Origin: Poteriospumella lacustris
Lineage: Eukaryota > Sar > Chrysophyceae > Chromulinales > Dinobryaceae
Direction: 5' to 3'
NCBI GenBank assembly: GCA_008000375.1
Contig: SMOI01000159.1
Span: forward strand, 39,619-77,334
DNA length: 37,716 nt
Shown piece after piece: positions 23,318-33,102 of this stretch (positions are counted from its first letter, which is position 1; every line of letters begins with the position of its first letter). The translations under genes and the position numbers were made by a program. The notes below the pieces were generated by a model. It ran no database searches. It had not been told where the DNA came from and saw only the letters and a program-made list of their open reading frames with translations.

Positions 23318-25135
23318 TTAGCTGCTGGTCGAAGTGCTACTGGTGGTGGTGGTGGCGGCGTCTGCGTCTCGTTCGGCCATGAAGCGTTTCAGCGTTAGCA
23401 AGGCGGGGCCCTGGGGGTTCTTGAAGTATTTGTTGAAGCCCAAACACGCTTGACGAATGGATTCTTGCGTCGTCGGATATGGATGAATCGTGCCCGCCAG
23501 CTGGGGTACCGTGATGCCATACTGCATACACAACGTGACTTCGGAGATCATATCGCCCGCATTGGGCCCACAAATCGTCGCCCCCACGATCTGTTGCGTG
23601 CCCGTGGGCACAATCAACTTCACAAAGCCTTCGTCCACGCCATCACACAAGCAACGATCGACATCTTTCAATTGGCGTACCAACGTCTCATAGGCAATGC
23701 CCTTGCGATCCAATTCGTCTTCGTATTTGCCCACGTGGGCAATCTCTGGATCGGTGTAGGTGCACCAGGGAATCAACAGGTCCGAGGCACGTGCGATTTC
23801 TCCCCCCAGAAACATATTCCGGACAGCGATACGGGCTTGGAAATCCGCCGCGTGTGTGAATTTATACGGTGAGGTACAATCCCCACAGGCGTAGACATCG
23901 GGGTGCGTGGTCTGGTAAAAGTCGTTGACGTGGACACCGCGACGGTTGTCGTACTCGACACCGACCGTCTCTAAGCCCAGGCCATGGACATTCGGGGCAC
24001 GCCCCGTCGCATTCATGACACAATCGGCCTGATACACCTGCTGGACGCCATCGATTTCCACCGTGACCGAGTATTGCAGCCACGGCGCCTGATAGAGACC
24101 CTCCCCGGTCGCTTCATTCACTTGTCCCTGCGTCGTAAACGAATGGACGATCGCATTGAAATACAGCTCTACTCCGTCTCGTACTAACGCCGCTTGCAAC
24201 AACGCCGCTGCTTGCGGATCTTCTCGGATCAACAAGCGATCCGCACGTTCGAAACACATCACTTTCGAGCCGAAACGAGCCAACGACTGCGCCAGTTCCA
24301 AGCCAATCGGACCGCATCCGACGAAGATCACTCGCGGCGGCAGCTGCGTCAAATTGAAAAACGATGAATTCGTCAAATGTGGAATCCCCACGAGATTCGG
24401 TGGGATGGCCGCACTGGCGCCAGTACCAATCATCGCTTTCTTGAACCGCAACAACCGTCGGCTGCCATCGTCCCCGACCACTTCGATCGCATGGTCCCCG
24501 ACGAACGTGGCGTTGCCCACATAGACATGCTCACAAAACTCTTTCGAATAGCGTTGAACGGAATCGTGATGCGAGATCTTCGCACGGATCTGACGCATAC
24601 GGGCCATCACCGCACCGAAGTCGATGGACACGGCACCGTCGACGTGGACACCGAACTTCGACAAATCTTTCACGTGATGAAACGCCTTTGCGCACGCAAT
24701 CACGGCCTTGGAAGGTACACAACCGGTGTTCAAGCAATCCCCACCCATCGCATGGCGTTCAATCATGGCCACGCGCTTGCCCAGCCACGCACCCATGATC
24801 GACGAGATCAACCCAGCCACACCGGCGCCAATGACGACCATGTCGTAGTCCTCCGAGGGGGTGGGGTTGACATAGTCGTGAGGATGCACGTGCTCATCAA
24901 GTAACTGGTTGTGCGCGTCCTTTGGCAAGAACTCGGCGTTGGGGGCAGCCGGGAACAGAGACTTGTCACCCGGAGGAATGGTGATCTCGGCCGACAAGTT
25001 CGGTAAATGAGCCACAGGACCCATCAAATCCGCAACGGTGATACGTCCGGCTTTTAATTCCTCCAGAAGATAGAGCGAACGCCCTTCGACATCTTCTCCG
25101 TCTCGTAGATGGTCAATGCGAGCAAAGCGATCCAT
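23318..25135 (-). CDS. Class I pyridine nucleotide-disulfide oxidoreductase, mercuric-reductase-like
   Basis: 605 residues. A ~95-residue N-terminal extension of unknown role precedes the FAD-binding motif VIGAGVAG (101-108). The redox-active disulfide is CLNTGC (C134, C139) in the GGDCLNTGCVPSKA context. An NAD(P)-binding GCGPIGLE motif, the second FAD motif YACGDCT and the C-terminal dimerisation domain follow. HPYPTTQE (H551, E558) takes the place of the usual HxHPTxxE-type pair. The domain order is that of MerA/lipoamide dehydrogenase. It has no N-terminal heavy-metal (HMA) domain and no C-terminal vicinal cysteines, which true mercuric reductases use to hand over Hg(II). It is therefore better called a MerA-like flavoprotein of unknown electron acceptor. 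The C-terminus ends in a Thr/Ser run encoded by a (GGT)n stretch. It is intronless. No clear mitochondrial presequence is visible. Confidence 0.88.
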   Translation of the reverse strand: MDRFARIDHLRDGEDVEGRSLYLLEELKAGRITVADLMGPVAHLPNLSAEITIPPGDKSLFPAAPNAEFLPKDAHNQLLDEHVHPHDYVNPTPSEDYDMVVIGAGVAGLISSIMGAWLGKRVAMIERHAMGGDCLNTGCVPSKAVIACAKAFHHVKDLSKFGVHVDGAVSIDFGAVMARMRQIRAKISHHDSVQRYSKEFCEHVYVGNATFVGDHAIEVVGDDGSRRLLRFKKAMIGTGASAAIPPNLVGIPHLTNSSFFNLTQLPPRVIFVGCGPIGLELAQSLARFGSKVMCFERADRLLIREDPQAAALLQAALVRDGVELYFNAIVHSFTTQGQVNEATGEGLYQAPWLQYSVTVEIDGVQQVYQADCVMNATGRAPNVHGLGLETVGVEYDNRRGVHVNDFYQTTHPDVYACGDCTSPYKFTHAADFQARIAVRNMFLGGEIARASDLLIPWCTYTDPEIAHVGKYEDELDRKGIAYETLVRQLKDVDRCLCDGVDEGFVKLIVPTGTQQIVGATICGPNAGDMISEVTLCMQYGITVPQLAGTIHPYPTTQESIRQACLGFNKYFKNPQGPALLTLKRFMAERDADAATTTTSSTSTSS

Positions 25136-25340
25136 TCGTTCTTCCTCGTTTCCTTCTCAAAACCAAAAACAAACAGCGATCGTGTATCTTCTTTCCGACA
25201 ATACAGTGTACACTTGCAGCCAAGGTCGAAGACTTCGTCGCCAACAAGAAACAAAGATCCAGGCGGTGTGTTTTTCCCATTTGCCACCGCCGATGAAAAT
25301 TTCAGCCACCGGCAGCAGCGGCGGCAGAGCCGACCGACGC

Positions 25341-25422
<82 letters not shown>

Positions 25423-25954
25423 TCGCTGAGCGATTTGGGAGAGAGCCGCCTGGCGACCGATAATGCTTGCACCTCGAGGCGGACCTTCACACAGGAATCG
25501 TGGGTATGGGTATGTTTGTGATCAAATAGACTGGATGGCGTGGAAGAGTACGACTCGATCCTGTTGTATGTACTCCGGAGCCGCCGCCGCCGCCCAACGT
25601 CGTCTGTATCACGATGACGACGACAGCAGGCGTTACGTTTTTATGGCGGCGGTCGGTTCGGTTTCGTTTGGCGGGTCGATGGCGATCGCTTGGCGATAGT
25701 AGATACTGTTTTCGCTGTATGTAGAAGCTACGGGACCCAACGAATGCTGTGCAACTAAGAAACTGTCATTGTGGCGACCAGACAATCAAATAGAAAAAGA
25801 AAGGAAATCAAAAACGCACGAGATTGTCCTGGAGAGACAAGAACGGCATACACTGTACTTCACCTCGCCAATACGGCCACGTTTGCATACCGTCGACACC
25901 CCGCGACTATTATTCATTCGAACCCCTTTTGTTGATTGACATTGGATAAACGCA
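25136..25954. promoter_or_regulatory. Divergent region, oxidoreductase / SANT-like gene, with (ACG)n
   Basis: 819 bp between two start codons must contain both promoters. Its main feature is the trinucleotide tract at 25341-25422. The remaining frames are simple-sequence artefacts. Confidence 0.45.
25341..25422 (+). repeat. (ACG)27 trinucleotide microsatellite
   Basis: An 82-bp uninterrupted ACG/CGT tract lies about 205 bp upstream of the oxidoreductase ATG, either in its 5' UTR or promoter. Read in other frames it gives artefactual poly-Asp, poly-Thr or poly-Arg. Confidence 0.97.
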
Positions 25955-26911
25955 ATGACGACGAAAGTGTTTCGGTTGTATCGCGAAATCGACAAGTCGT
26001 TGCCAGACAAACGGCCGTATGACACGTCGTACATGCGCGAACGCCAAGAAATTTTCGCGATGCTGCAGCCCATGCAATACGACAAGCATGTCAAATCACT
26101 CGTGACGGGTGTGGAACCAGTGAAGCATCATGGTCGCATCGCACGGCTACGTGGCGAATTAAAACAACGCAAAGACGACGAAACCGCACGCGCCAAAGAA
26201 CTCGAAGAACGAATGCAAGAGAACCACATGCGAGCGATTCTGCAAGAATATCACGACAACAGCCGAGCCTTCAATACCATGCAAAAATGCATCGACGAAC
26301 AGCGCCCGATCCCGAAGAAGACCGTACAGCGCTTCTTTGCGCGCGATGCTCGTTCCTACGAAATCAAAAATTTGATTCTCCAGGGCGATCTCGCGACGGT
26401 CAAAGAAGTGGTCAACACGGCGAGTACCGCCACTTCCTCGGCAGCAGCCACCGTGAATGGCGGTAGCACATCACCACCGAGGCGATTGCCACCGTTGGAC
26501 CTCACCGCCACCGGTGGTGGTGGGGGTGGTGGTGGTGTGCCGTCCTCATCGACACGTCTGATGCCCTGTTTCCAACCACCGACCATGCACGTTGACAATC
26601 GTCGATCGTTTGATCGCGCACGAACGCATTCCAAATGGTCCAACGAAGAACGCCAGCGGCTGAACGACTTGTACCGCGAGATACCGCTGCCGCCGCCCCA
26701 GGCGCAGCCCGAGATCTGGGCGCTCTACTTCACCAAAGTCGCCGAGCGGTTCGCGGCGTTTCACAAGAATCGCAGCAAAGACGAGATTCGGGAGAAGCTA
26801 CGTACGATGATCAAACGGCGACAGATGAAAGAGCAGGGGGAGGAAGCCTTTTGGCACCAGCAACAGGGCAAACTCGCTCACCACCGCAGCATCGGTGGTG
26901 GCAGTCGGTAG
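25955..26911 (+). CDS. SANT/Myb-like domain protein (function unknown)
   Basis: 318 residues, one exon. The N-terminal ~150 residues are charged and helical (for example ELKQRKDDETARAKELEERM at 69-88). A Ser/Thr/Gly linker with a run of nine glycines follows (about 190-200). The C-terminal ~70 residues begin KWSNEERQRLNDLYREIP and carry Trp-centred helices with a Lys/Arg-rich last helix, like a SANT/Myb-type DNA- or histone-binding domain, somewhat as in ZZZ3-like proteins. A chromatin or transcription role is a plausible inference. I do not recognise an ortholog. The only plausible start is the ATG at 25955. The gene runs convergently toward the kinase-phosphatase gene. Confidence 0.7.
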   Translation: MTTKVFRLYREIDKSLPDKRPYDTSYMRERQEIFAMLQPMQYDKHVKSLVTGVEPVKHHGRIARLRGELKQRKDDETARAKELEERMQENHMRAILQEYHDNSRAFNTMQKCIDEQRPIPKKTVQRFFARDARSYEIKNLILQGDLATVKEVVNTASTATSSAAATVNGGSTSPPRRLPPLDLTATGGGGGGGGVPSSSTRLMPCFQPPTMHVDNRRSFDRARTHSKWSNEERQRLNDLYREIPLPPPQAQPEIWALYFTKVAERFAAFHKNRSKDEIREKLRTMIKRRQMKEQGEEAFWHQQQGKLAHHRSIGGGSR

Positions 26912-27558
26912 TCGCCAGTGTAGTCGCTCTCCGGCCATCACCACTGCCATTGCCACTGCCACTGCCACTCCCCGTCCACCTCCTATTATGTATATTTGTG
27001 TAAAAGTAACCCCCCCTCCTCATCTAACCCTATCAACGGTACCCACGGCCTGTGGCCTGTGGCCTGTGGCCGCCTGTGACCTGTGACCTGTGACCTGTGA
27101 CCTGTGTACGTGATGCACCACCCACACCCACCGCCACGACGCGGTGTGGTCCGCAATTCAACAAAAAAAAGTCACAGAAAATTAAAAACGAGTCGTTTTA
27201 CACCGTCGTCCTCTCACCGTCCGCCCGTCGTTCACACCGACAACGACGACGACAGCGATCACCACAGGGACCGCTGCCAGTGAAGAAAACGACAGCTACA
27301 CCGAGCGACATGGGGCAGACACAAAGCAAAGACAGCGGGGCGGCCAGCACACGACCGACCACCACTGTTGCTGCTTCCTGAAACAATGAAAATGAAAGAC
27401 CACAGCACCCGCCAGACACCACCGCACCAGACACCACACACACACACACCACACCACCAAAGAAGCGAAACCGACAAGCACAATCGACCAGCGGGAGCGG
27501 TCCACCGCGACAGCCCAGAGCGACACCATCGCCGATGGCGGGGGGGGGGGCTGGGTCT
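26912..27558. other. Convergent intergenic region with heptamer minisatellite
   Basis: About 650 bp between two 3' ends. It holds (ccactg)n near 26940-26968, a degenerate gcctgtg/acctgtg heptamer array at about 27047-27107, an A-rich patch at 27163-27190, and a 23-codon frame at 27310 that is discussed as a finding. No larger gene is supported. Confidence 0.5.
27047..27107 (+). repeat. Heptanucleotide minisatellite (GCCTGTG / ACCTGTG)
   Basis: Several ggcctgt units are followed by several gacctgt units, separated by a single tggccgcct interruption. It lies between the 3' ends of two convergent genes. Confidence 0.85.
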
Positions 27559-30500
27559 TTACTGGTTGAACGCGATGATCACACAACTGGTGTTGTCCTG
27601 CGTACCCCGCTGCAACGCCTTCTGAATCAACTCCTCCGCCGTTTTGTGCAGATCTTTGTTCGTCAACAGCCGTTTGCGTACGAAATTGACCGCCTCTTGG
27701 CACTCGAAGACGTCCCAAATGCCGTCCGACGCCAAGATGATGAATTCGAACGAGTCGTTGTAGACGAACATGTGGGTGAAGTCCGGCTTGGAGATGACGT
27801 GCTGGTTCTCCGCCCAGATACCGCCCGCGTCGTTCTCGTTGCCCTTGTGCCCCACACACGCGGCGAAGTTCTTGTGTTGAATGTCGCCAAACGAACGCGC
27901 CACCATCAACGCCCCGTTGACGCGGCCGTTCTGCACGAAACCCCCGGCCATTTCGATGCGCACTTTCTCCGACTTGTTGGTCGCCTTGTGGTCCTCCGTC
28001 AGCGCCTTGGCGACGCCGTCCTGCGACAGCACCGCGCGGCAGTCGCCCACGTGGGAGATGAACACTTGCATCGCCACGCGGCCCCCGTCGAAGTGTTGTT
28101 TCGCCGGGGCGACCACCGCCACGACGCCCACGGCGCCGGAGAAGTTCGCTTCTTGGCCAATCGTCGCGCCGGCCGCCATGTTCTTCTGTTGCCGCGCGTA
28201 GTCCTTCTCCAGCAGCGCGCGGTCGATGCGGGCGTTCGTCTCTTCAAAGGCGCGGGCCACGGCCGCCTCGTAGATGCCCGATTCGGGGTCAATCGTCGCG
28301 AAGTCCAAATGCGTCTCCAGGGCGCGGTACGCCGACGTGAACACCGACGCGTACCGGTTCTGCAAATGCTGCGCCACCGCGTCGCCGCCGTGTCCATCGA
28401 AGACGCCGAAGATCGCCAACGGCGACAGGCCCTCGCCAATGCGACTGGGCTCCAGCGCCTTCGCGTAGATGCGGTCTTCCATGTAATTGCGGGTGCCCTG
28501 CGCCTCCGCCAGCCCAAATTTGATCCGTAAATCCGCATTCGTATGCTCCGCCTTGGCCTGCAACGTGTTGGCCAAGTTGACGCCGAAGACGGTGTGGTCC
28601 CACTCCTGCACGTCCTGTTCCTTGCCGTCTTTCTTCAGCGTCAACGTGTCGAAGAGGTCGGACATCGCCTGGTCGTCCAGCTGCAAAATGTCGTCGTCGC
28701 CGAGGTTGCCGAAGTCGTCGTCTTCGTCGTTGGACGACTCGCCGATCGACCCGTCGATGTCGACGTCGCTGGCGCTGCTGTTGGGGTCGCCGTCGGCGTC
28801 GCTGTCGCTGCCGTCGCGGTCGGAGTCGAAGTTGTCGTCTTCGTTGTGGATCTCTTCGATGAACACGTCCTCCAGACGCGCAATGTGCACGCTCTTCGTC
28901 GGCGACGTCATCGGCGACGCGCCGCTTAGACCGCCCACGGTCGACGTCGTCGTCGACAAGCCACCGAAACCGCCGCTGCCCGCGACCAACGACGAACTCG
29001 TCTCGCTGCCGCCGCCGCCGGTCACGAGGCCACTCGTCGGCGACGGACTCGACAAACTCGGCCGGTTGCTGCCCGGCGGCGTATCCGCATACAACGCGTT
29101 GCCCCCACCCCCCGCCAGCATCGACTTCAACGCCACCATCGACCGGTTCGACTCGTTCGACGCCATGCGCACCGACTTCTTTCGCTCGTAAATCGACTTC
29201 TTCGACTGTTGCTTCAAAATGTTCAACATCGACTTCGATTTGCCTTCGTCGCCGTTCTTCTTCGCCTCGCGGTACTGCTGCGCCGCCTGCGACCGCTTCA
29301 TCGCCTGTTCCCGTCGTTCTTGCCGTTGCAGCATCGCGTCTTTGTTGCCGTCTTTGAACGAGAAGAACTTCACCGGCTGCGAGACGGAGATGTCGTCGAA
29401 CGACATTTGGTTCGACCCTTTCAACATCATGAAACCACCTTTGCGGGACAACGACTTGCGCCCCGTCGCCGGCTTCGCCACCGGCGGGGGAATGTCGCGT
29501 TTGCAGGCGTCGAAATCGGCCATGAAATCCGCCATGTCCTCGCGGTCGATCGAATCCGACGACAACAACGACGCCGACTCGTCGGGCAGCTCGGAGGCCA
29601 GGTCCATCTGCGACTCGGTCAACGACGACTTGCGTGACCCCACCGTCAGCGGTGACATCGACAGCGTCGCGTTGGCGCTCAACGTGATCGCCTGTTCAAA
29701 CTCTTCCGCCGAGACGAAGTTCGCGTGTTCGGGGGCCACCTCGCGGTTCAACAAATTGAACAGTTCGCGGTTCGCGATGGGGCGGCGCACGACCGTCGTA
29801 CACCCCGCGGCGACGAACTCCGCCTCGACGTCGTCCATCGTCGCGTTCATGCCAATGATCTTGCCCTTGAAGCCCATGCTCAACAACGCGCGGACGGTGT
29901 GCAGGCCCTGTTCTTTCAACACGTCGCCGTTCTTGTTGACGGGCAAAATGTCGATGAAGATGAAGTCGAAGTTGACCGGGTGCTGCTTCAGCACGGTCTC
30001 CATCAACGACAACGCCTGGTCACAGCTCTCGGCACAGGCGCACAGCGCGGCGTGTTGCGTGTTGATTTGGTTGTGCAGCATCGTGCGGATGACGAGTGAG
30101 TCGTGGACGATGAGCACTTTCAGCGACGGGTTGAACGCGTTGATGTCGTCGATGGCGGCGTACGACACGAAGTCGACGAAATGGTCGACAAAGGTCTCGT
30201 CGCGTTCAAACAACGGGTCGGAGCCTTCCAACGTGACCCATTCGTCGTTGACAATGTCGTCGAGTTTGCAGCGCGTGCGGTAATCTTTCTTCAACATTTG
30301 TTTCAACAAATGACGCACCGACGGGTCGACGGGGACGGGGAAATTCAATTCGATGTCGCGGATCTGCTTCGCCAAATCGATTTGGTTCTTGGCCATCCAC
30401 GGCGGACGGCCCATCAGCATGTAATACAACGTCGCCCCCAGCGCAAAGACGTCAATCCCCGGCGATTTCGTGAAATCAATCTTCGTGCCCGACAAAAACA

Positions 30501-32284
30501 ATTCCGGCGCCATAAACGCCGGCGTCCCGCCAAACGCGACCTTTTGTTGCGCGCCCGTGAACACCGCCGCCCCGAAATCGGCGATTTTCACGGTGCCATC
30601 CTCCGACAGCAACATGTTCTGCGGTTTGATGTCGCGGTGAATGATGCCCTCGCTGTGCAGGTAACAGACGCCCCGTAGAATGTCCCGGAAATACTTCCGC
30701 GCGACATCGACGTCCATCGGGTCACACGTCTCCGCGTCGGGCATCAACGCGCCTTTCTCCATAAACTCTTGAATCAAAAAGATCTTGCGGGCGTTTTGAT
30801 CGTCAATCACCTCACGCAACGCGACGACGTTGTGATGCCGCATCCGTTTCATGACGGCGATTTCTTGGCGAATGGAATTGGACGCGTCTTCGTTCCACGA
30901 GTTTTGTGGCGGGCGGTTGATCATTTTCATCGCGTAGTAGTTGTCCGTCTCGAGGTCGCGGACGAGGTAGACCTCGCCGTACGATCCTTTGCCCAATTCC
31001 CGTTCGATGACGTATTTGTTGATCACTCGGAAACCCCCATCGAGTTTCTTCATTTGCAACGTGGAAGTGACGTTGACGTCGGCCTGTTGCGTACCAAACG
31101 ACTTCGACCGCGACCGGACCGACATCTTCCGCATGCCACTCGCACTGCTCGCCTTGGTACTGTCCCCGCCGGACACCGTCGACATCGCGTCTTGTTGCTC
31201 TTCCTTCTTCCGTTGCTCACGAATCACTTTCCGTTTGCTCAACACATCGTCGAGAATCTCACGAAACGACTCGTCCGACAGCGCCGCCCGGAACACCGAC
31301 TTCGACAGGCTCAAGCAAATCGAATTGCCAATCGAAATCACATTCGCCACTCGCGGCTCATTCGTCACCAAACTCATCTCGCCAAAGAAGGCGCCTTCCC
31401 GTAAGATGACCAATTGGACGGGGGTAATGACGTCCGGATTGTCGGGCGATGGGCGGTTCTCGACGACGCGGACGGAGCCCTCCTGGATGATGAAGAAGTC
31501 CTCGCCGATCTCGCCCTGGTGGACGATGTAATCGCCGTCCCGGAATTCACGCACGATCAAACTTTGTAAGATCTGGCTACGTTCTTTGCGGGGCAACTTC
31601 TGGATCAAGGGCACCGCTTTGGCCAACAACAGGTAACGGAAATGGGACCATTTCTCGAAGTGGTCGGGCGTCAATTTGGCGACTTCCACCTTCGTTGGCG
31701 AGTCTTTGGGCACACGAACAGTGGCACCGCGCTTGTTCTATACAACATGGCCACAGAATAAGCACGATACAGGGCACACGGGTAGACGGCAGGAGACAAC
31801 GTACCACACGACGCGTCAAGAAAAACTTCTGACCGAAGTATTGACCCCGACGTAACTTCGTCAAAAATTGCTCCTGAGGGGTATCCACATTTTGAATGAC
31901 TTCCACTTCTGCGGTACGATTGGATTCTTGGGTAGCGACGATGATATACATGTCGTTGCCGGTATCGCCTTCTTTGATGACGATTTCACCTGGTTCAAAG
32001 GTCTCGACCACCAACGAGCGCATGATTTCTTCTTGTTGCTCATCCGACATCTTATCAAATTCCAAATCTTCCAAATCACACAACGCATAGAACAGATCCG
32101 CATTGCGAATGATGTAGGCCGATTTCAACATGATGTCAATCTGCATTTTCAAGTCTTCTTGAATTGGAGGTGGCTTCTTCGGCTCTTCTTCTTCCTCATC
32201 CGATTCATCCAACCATCCAGTGACCTCTGCTCCTTCTTCTTGATCAGAGAGATCAGAATCAATGTCATTCTGAAAGGCCGCCAT
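27559..32284 (-). CDS. cNMP-binding x2 / CaMKK-like kinase / degenerate receiver / PP2C phosphatase fusion protein
   Basis: Exons are 32284-31805 and 31737-27559, giving 1,552 residues. Domains: an acidic N-terminus; CNB-A (~70-168) with FGQ152 and R163 (the usual FGE glutamate is Gln); CNB-B (~208-308) with an intact cassette FGEMSLVTNEPRVANV (E280, R289); a Ser/Thr kinase (~402-662) with GKGSYG, AMK K431, HRDIKPQN (D529), ADFG and GTPAFMAPEL, a CaMKK-type signature; a response-regulator-like receiver (~699-823); a ~400-residue linker with an acidic Asp/Ser stretch; and PP2C (~1232-1548) with MED, DGHGG (D1274), VGDCRAV, EDHK, ASDGIWDV and QDNTS, all expected metal ligands. The protein should phosphorylate Ser/Thr targets under cyclic-nucleotide control and can also dephosphorylate. 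The receiver retains D756 but has H705-D706, N791 and R812 where D-D, T/S and K are usual. The intron falls inside the CNB-A phosphate-binding cassette. Confidence 0.93.
31738..31804 (-). other. Intron (67 nt) of the kinase-phosphatase fusion gene
   Basis: The donor is GTACGT and the acceptor TTGTATAG, phase 0. Removal joins FFLTRRV to NKRGATVRV and completes CNB-A. Without splicing, exon 1 runs into an out-of-family tail and the downstream frame lacks an ATG. Confidence 0.9.
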
Positions 32285-33102
32285 TTTCTGTCACACAACC
32301 TCACGAAACGAATCGGTTATTCGCACTGTGGTAGACCCCCAACAAAAGAAAAAAAACTGATAGATTCCCAAGCAATGGAACTCTTGGTTAACGTTGCTTT
32401 TTTTGTGAACTCTAGAGCGGCTCCTTTGCCGGCACCGCTGGATTGACAAAATCTATCCGGTCGATAGAGAGCTCAATCGATCGAGAGCGAGAGCGATGCA
32501 CCAACGCTGCTGTCGCTTGTCGCCAAAAAGATCGCTGTAACCGACGGACTTGTCGTCCGACAAGTGACAAAAAAGTCACTTGTCTGCTGCATTTGTCGGT
32601 GGTTCCTAAGTCTTCAGCAGGTCCTCAGTCCTCAGGCCTAAAGAATCTCTACAAAACGAAAGTGAAATCACATTTTGAAATCCTTTTCCTTCTTCCAGCC
32701 AGGCTAATAATTCACACGGCAAATTTTAAGCCACTTTCTCTCTGTCGAAAGAACAGAAAAGGGCGGAGACAAAGAGTGACGACAACCTGTGTTGTGAGAG
32801 GGGCGTCAGCAACCGAAGAAAGAGACAGTTTTCGTCCGTCGGTTCTGAGGAATATTTCACTGGCGCGACGAATAAATTGCCTCAACGACCATCGTTCCCC
32901 CCAAGCGAAGTAAATGGTCCGTTTTGGAAGGCTTGAAAATTTGGAAAGCGAGTTGAAGAATAATTCAGAAGATAATCTATCTGCCTTGATTGTATCCAAA
33001 GATTTTTCTGTGCACGTGTTGTTGAGTTTTGTTATTCCACCGTGCCTGTTTTGGAGTTCATAGATCACTTACTGTATTTTTGCTACCCCCTCCTATCTCT
33101 AT
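32285..33102. promoter_or_regulatory. Divergent promoter region, fusion kinase / GAF protein
   Basis: 818 bp between start codons. It holds a compact set of overlapping inverted repeats at 32548-32584 and a gatagagagctcaatcgatcga string at about 32461-32483. It is otherwise unremarkable and no gene is supported. Confidence 0.45.
32548..32584. promoter_or_regulatory. Overlapping inverted repeats (ACTTGTC/GACAAGT x3)
   Basis: ACTTGTCG-tc-CGACAAGT (32548-32565) is a perfect 8-bp stem. GACAAGTGAC-aaaaaa-GTCACTTGTC (32559-32584) is a perfect 10-bp stem. The middle arm is shared, so only one hairpin can form at a time. It could equally be a cluster of protein-binding half-sites between two divergent genes. 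Confidence 0.7.

Noticed and set aside
25109-25463. Poly-Asp, poly-Thr and poly-Arg frames
   Set aside because: These are translations of the (ACG)n microsatellite.
27535-28530. 331-codon plus-strand frame
   Set aside because: It is antisense to the PP2C domain, Arg/Val-rich and without motifs.
31577-31804. Continuation of the kinase exon-1 frame (235-residue protein)
   Set aside because: The tail after FFLTRRV is unlike any CNB domain. A good GT...AG intron restores the fold and the downstream frame.
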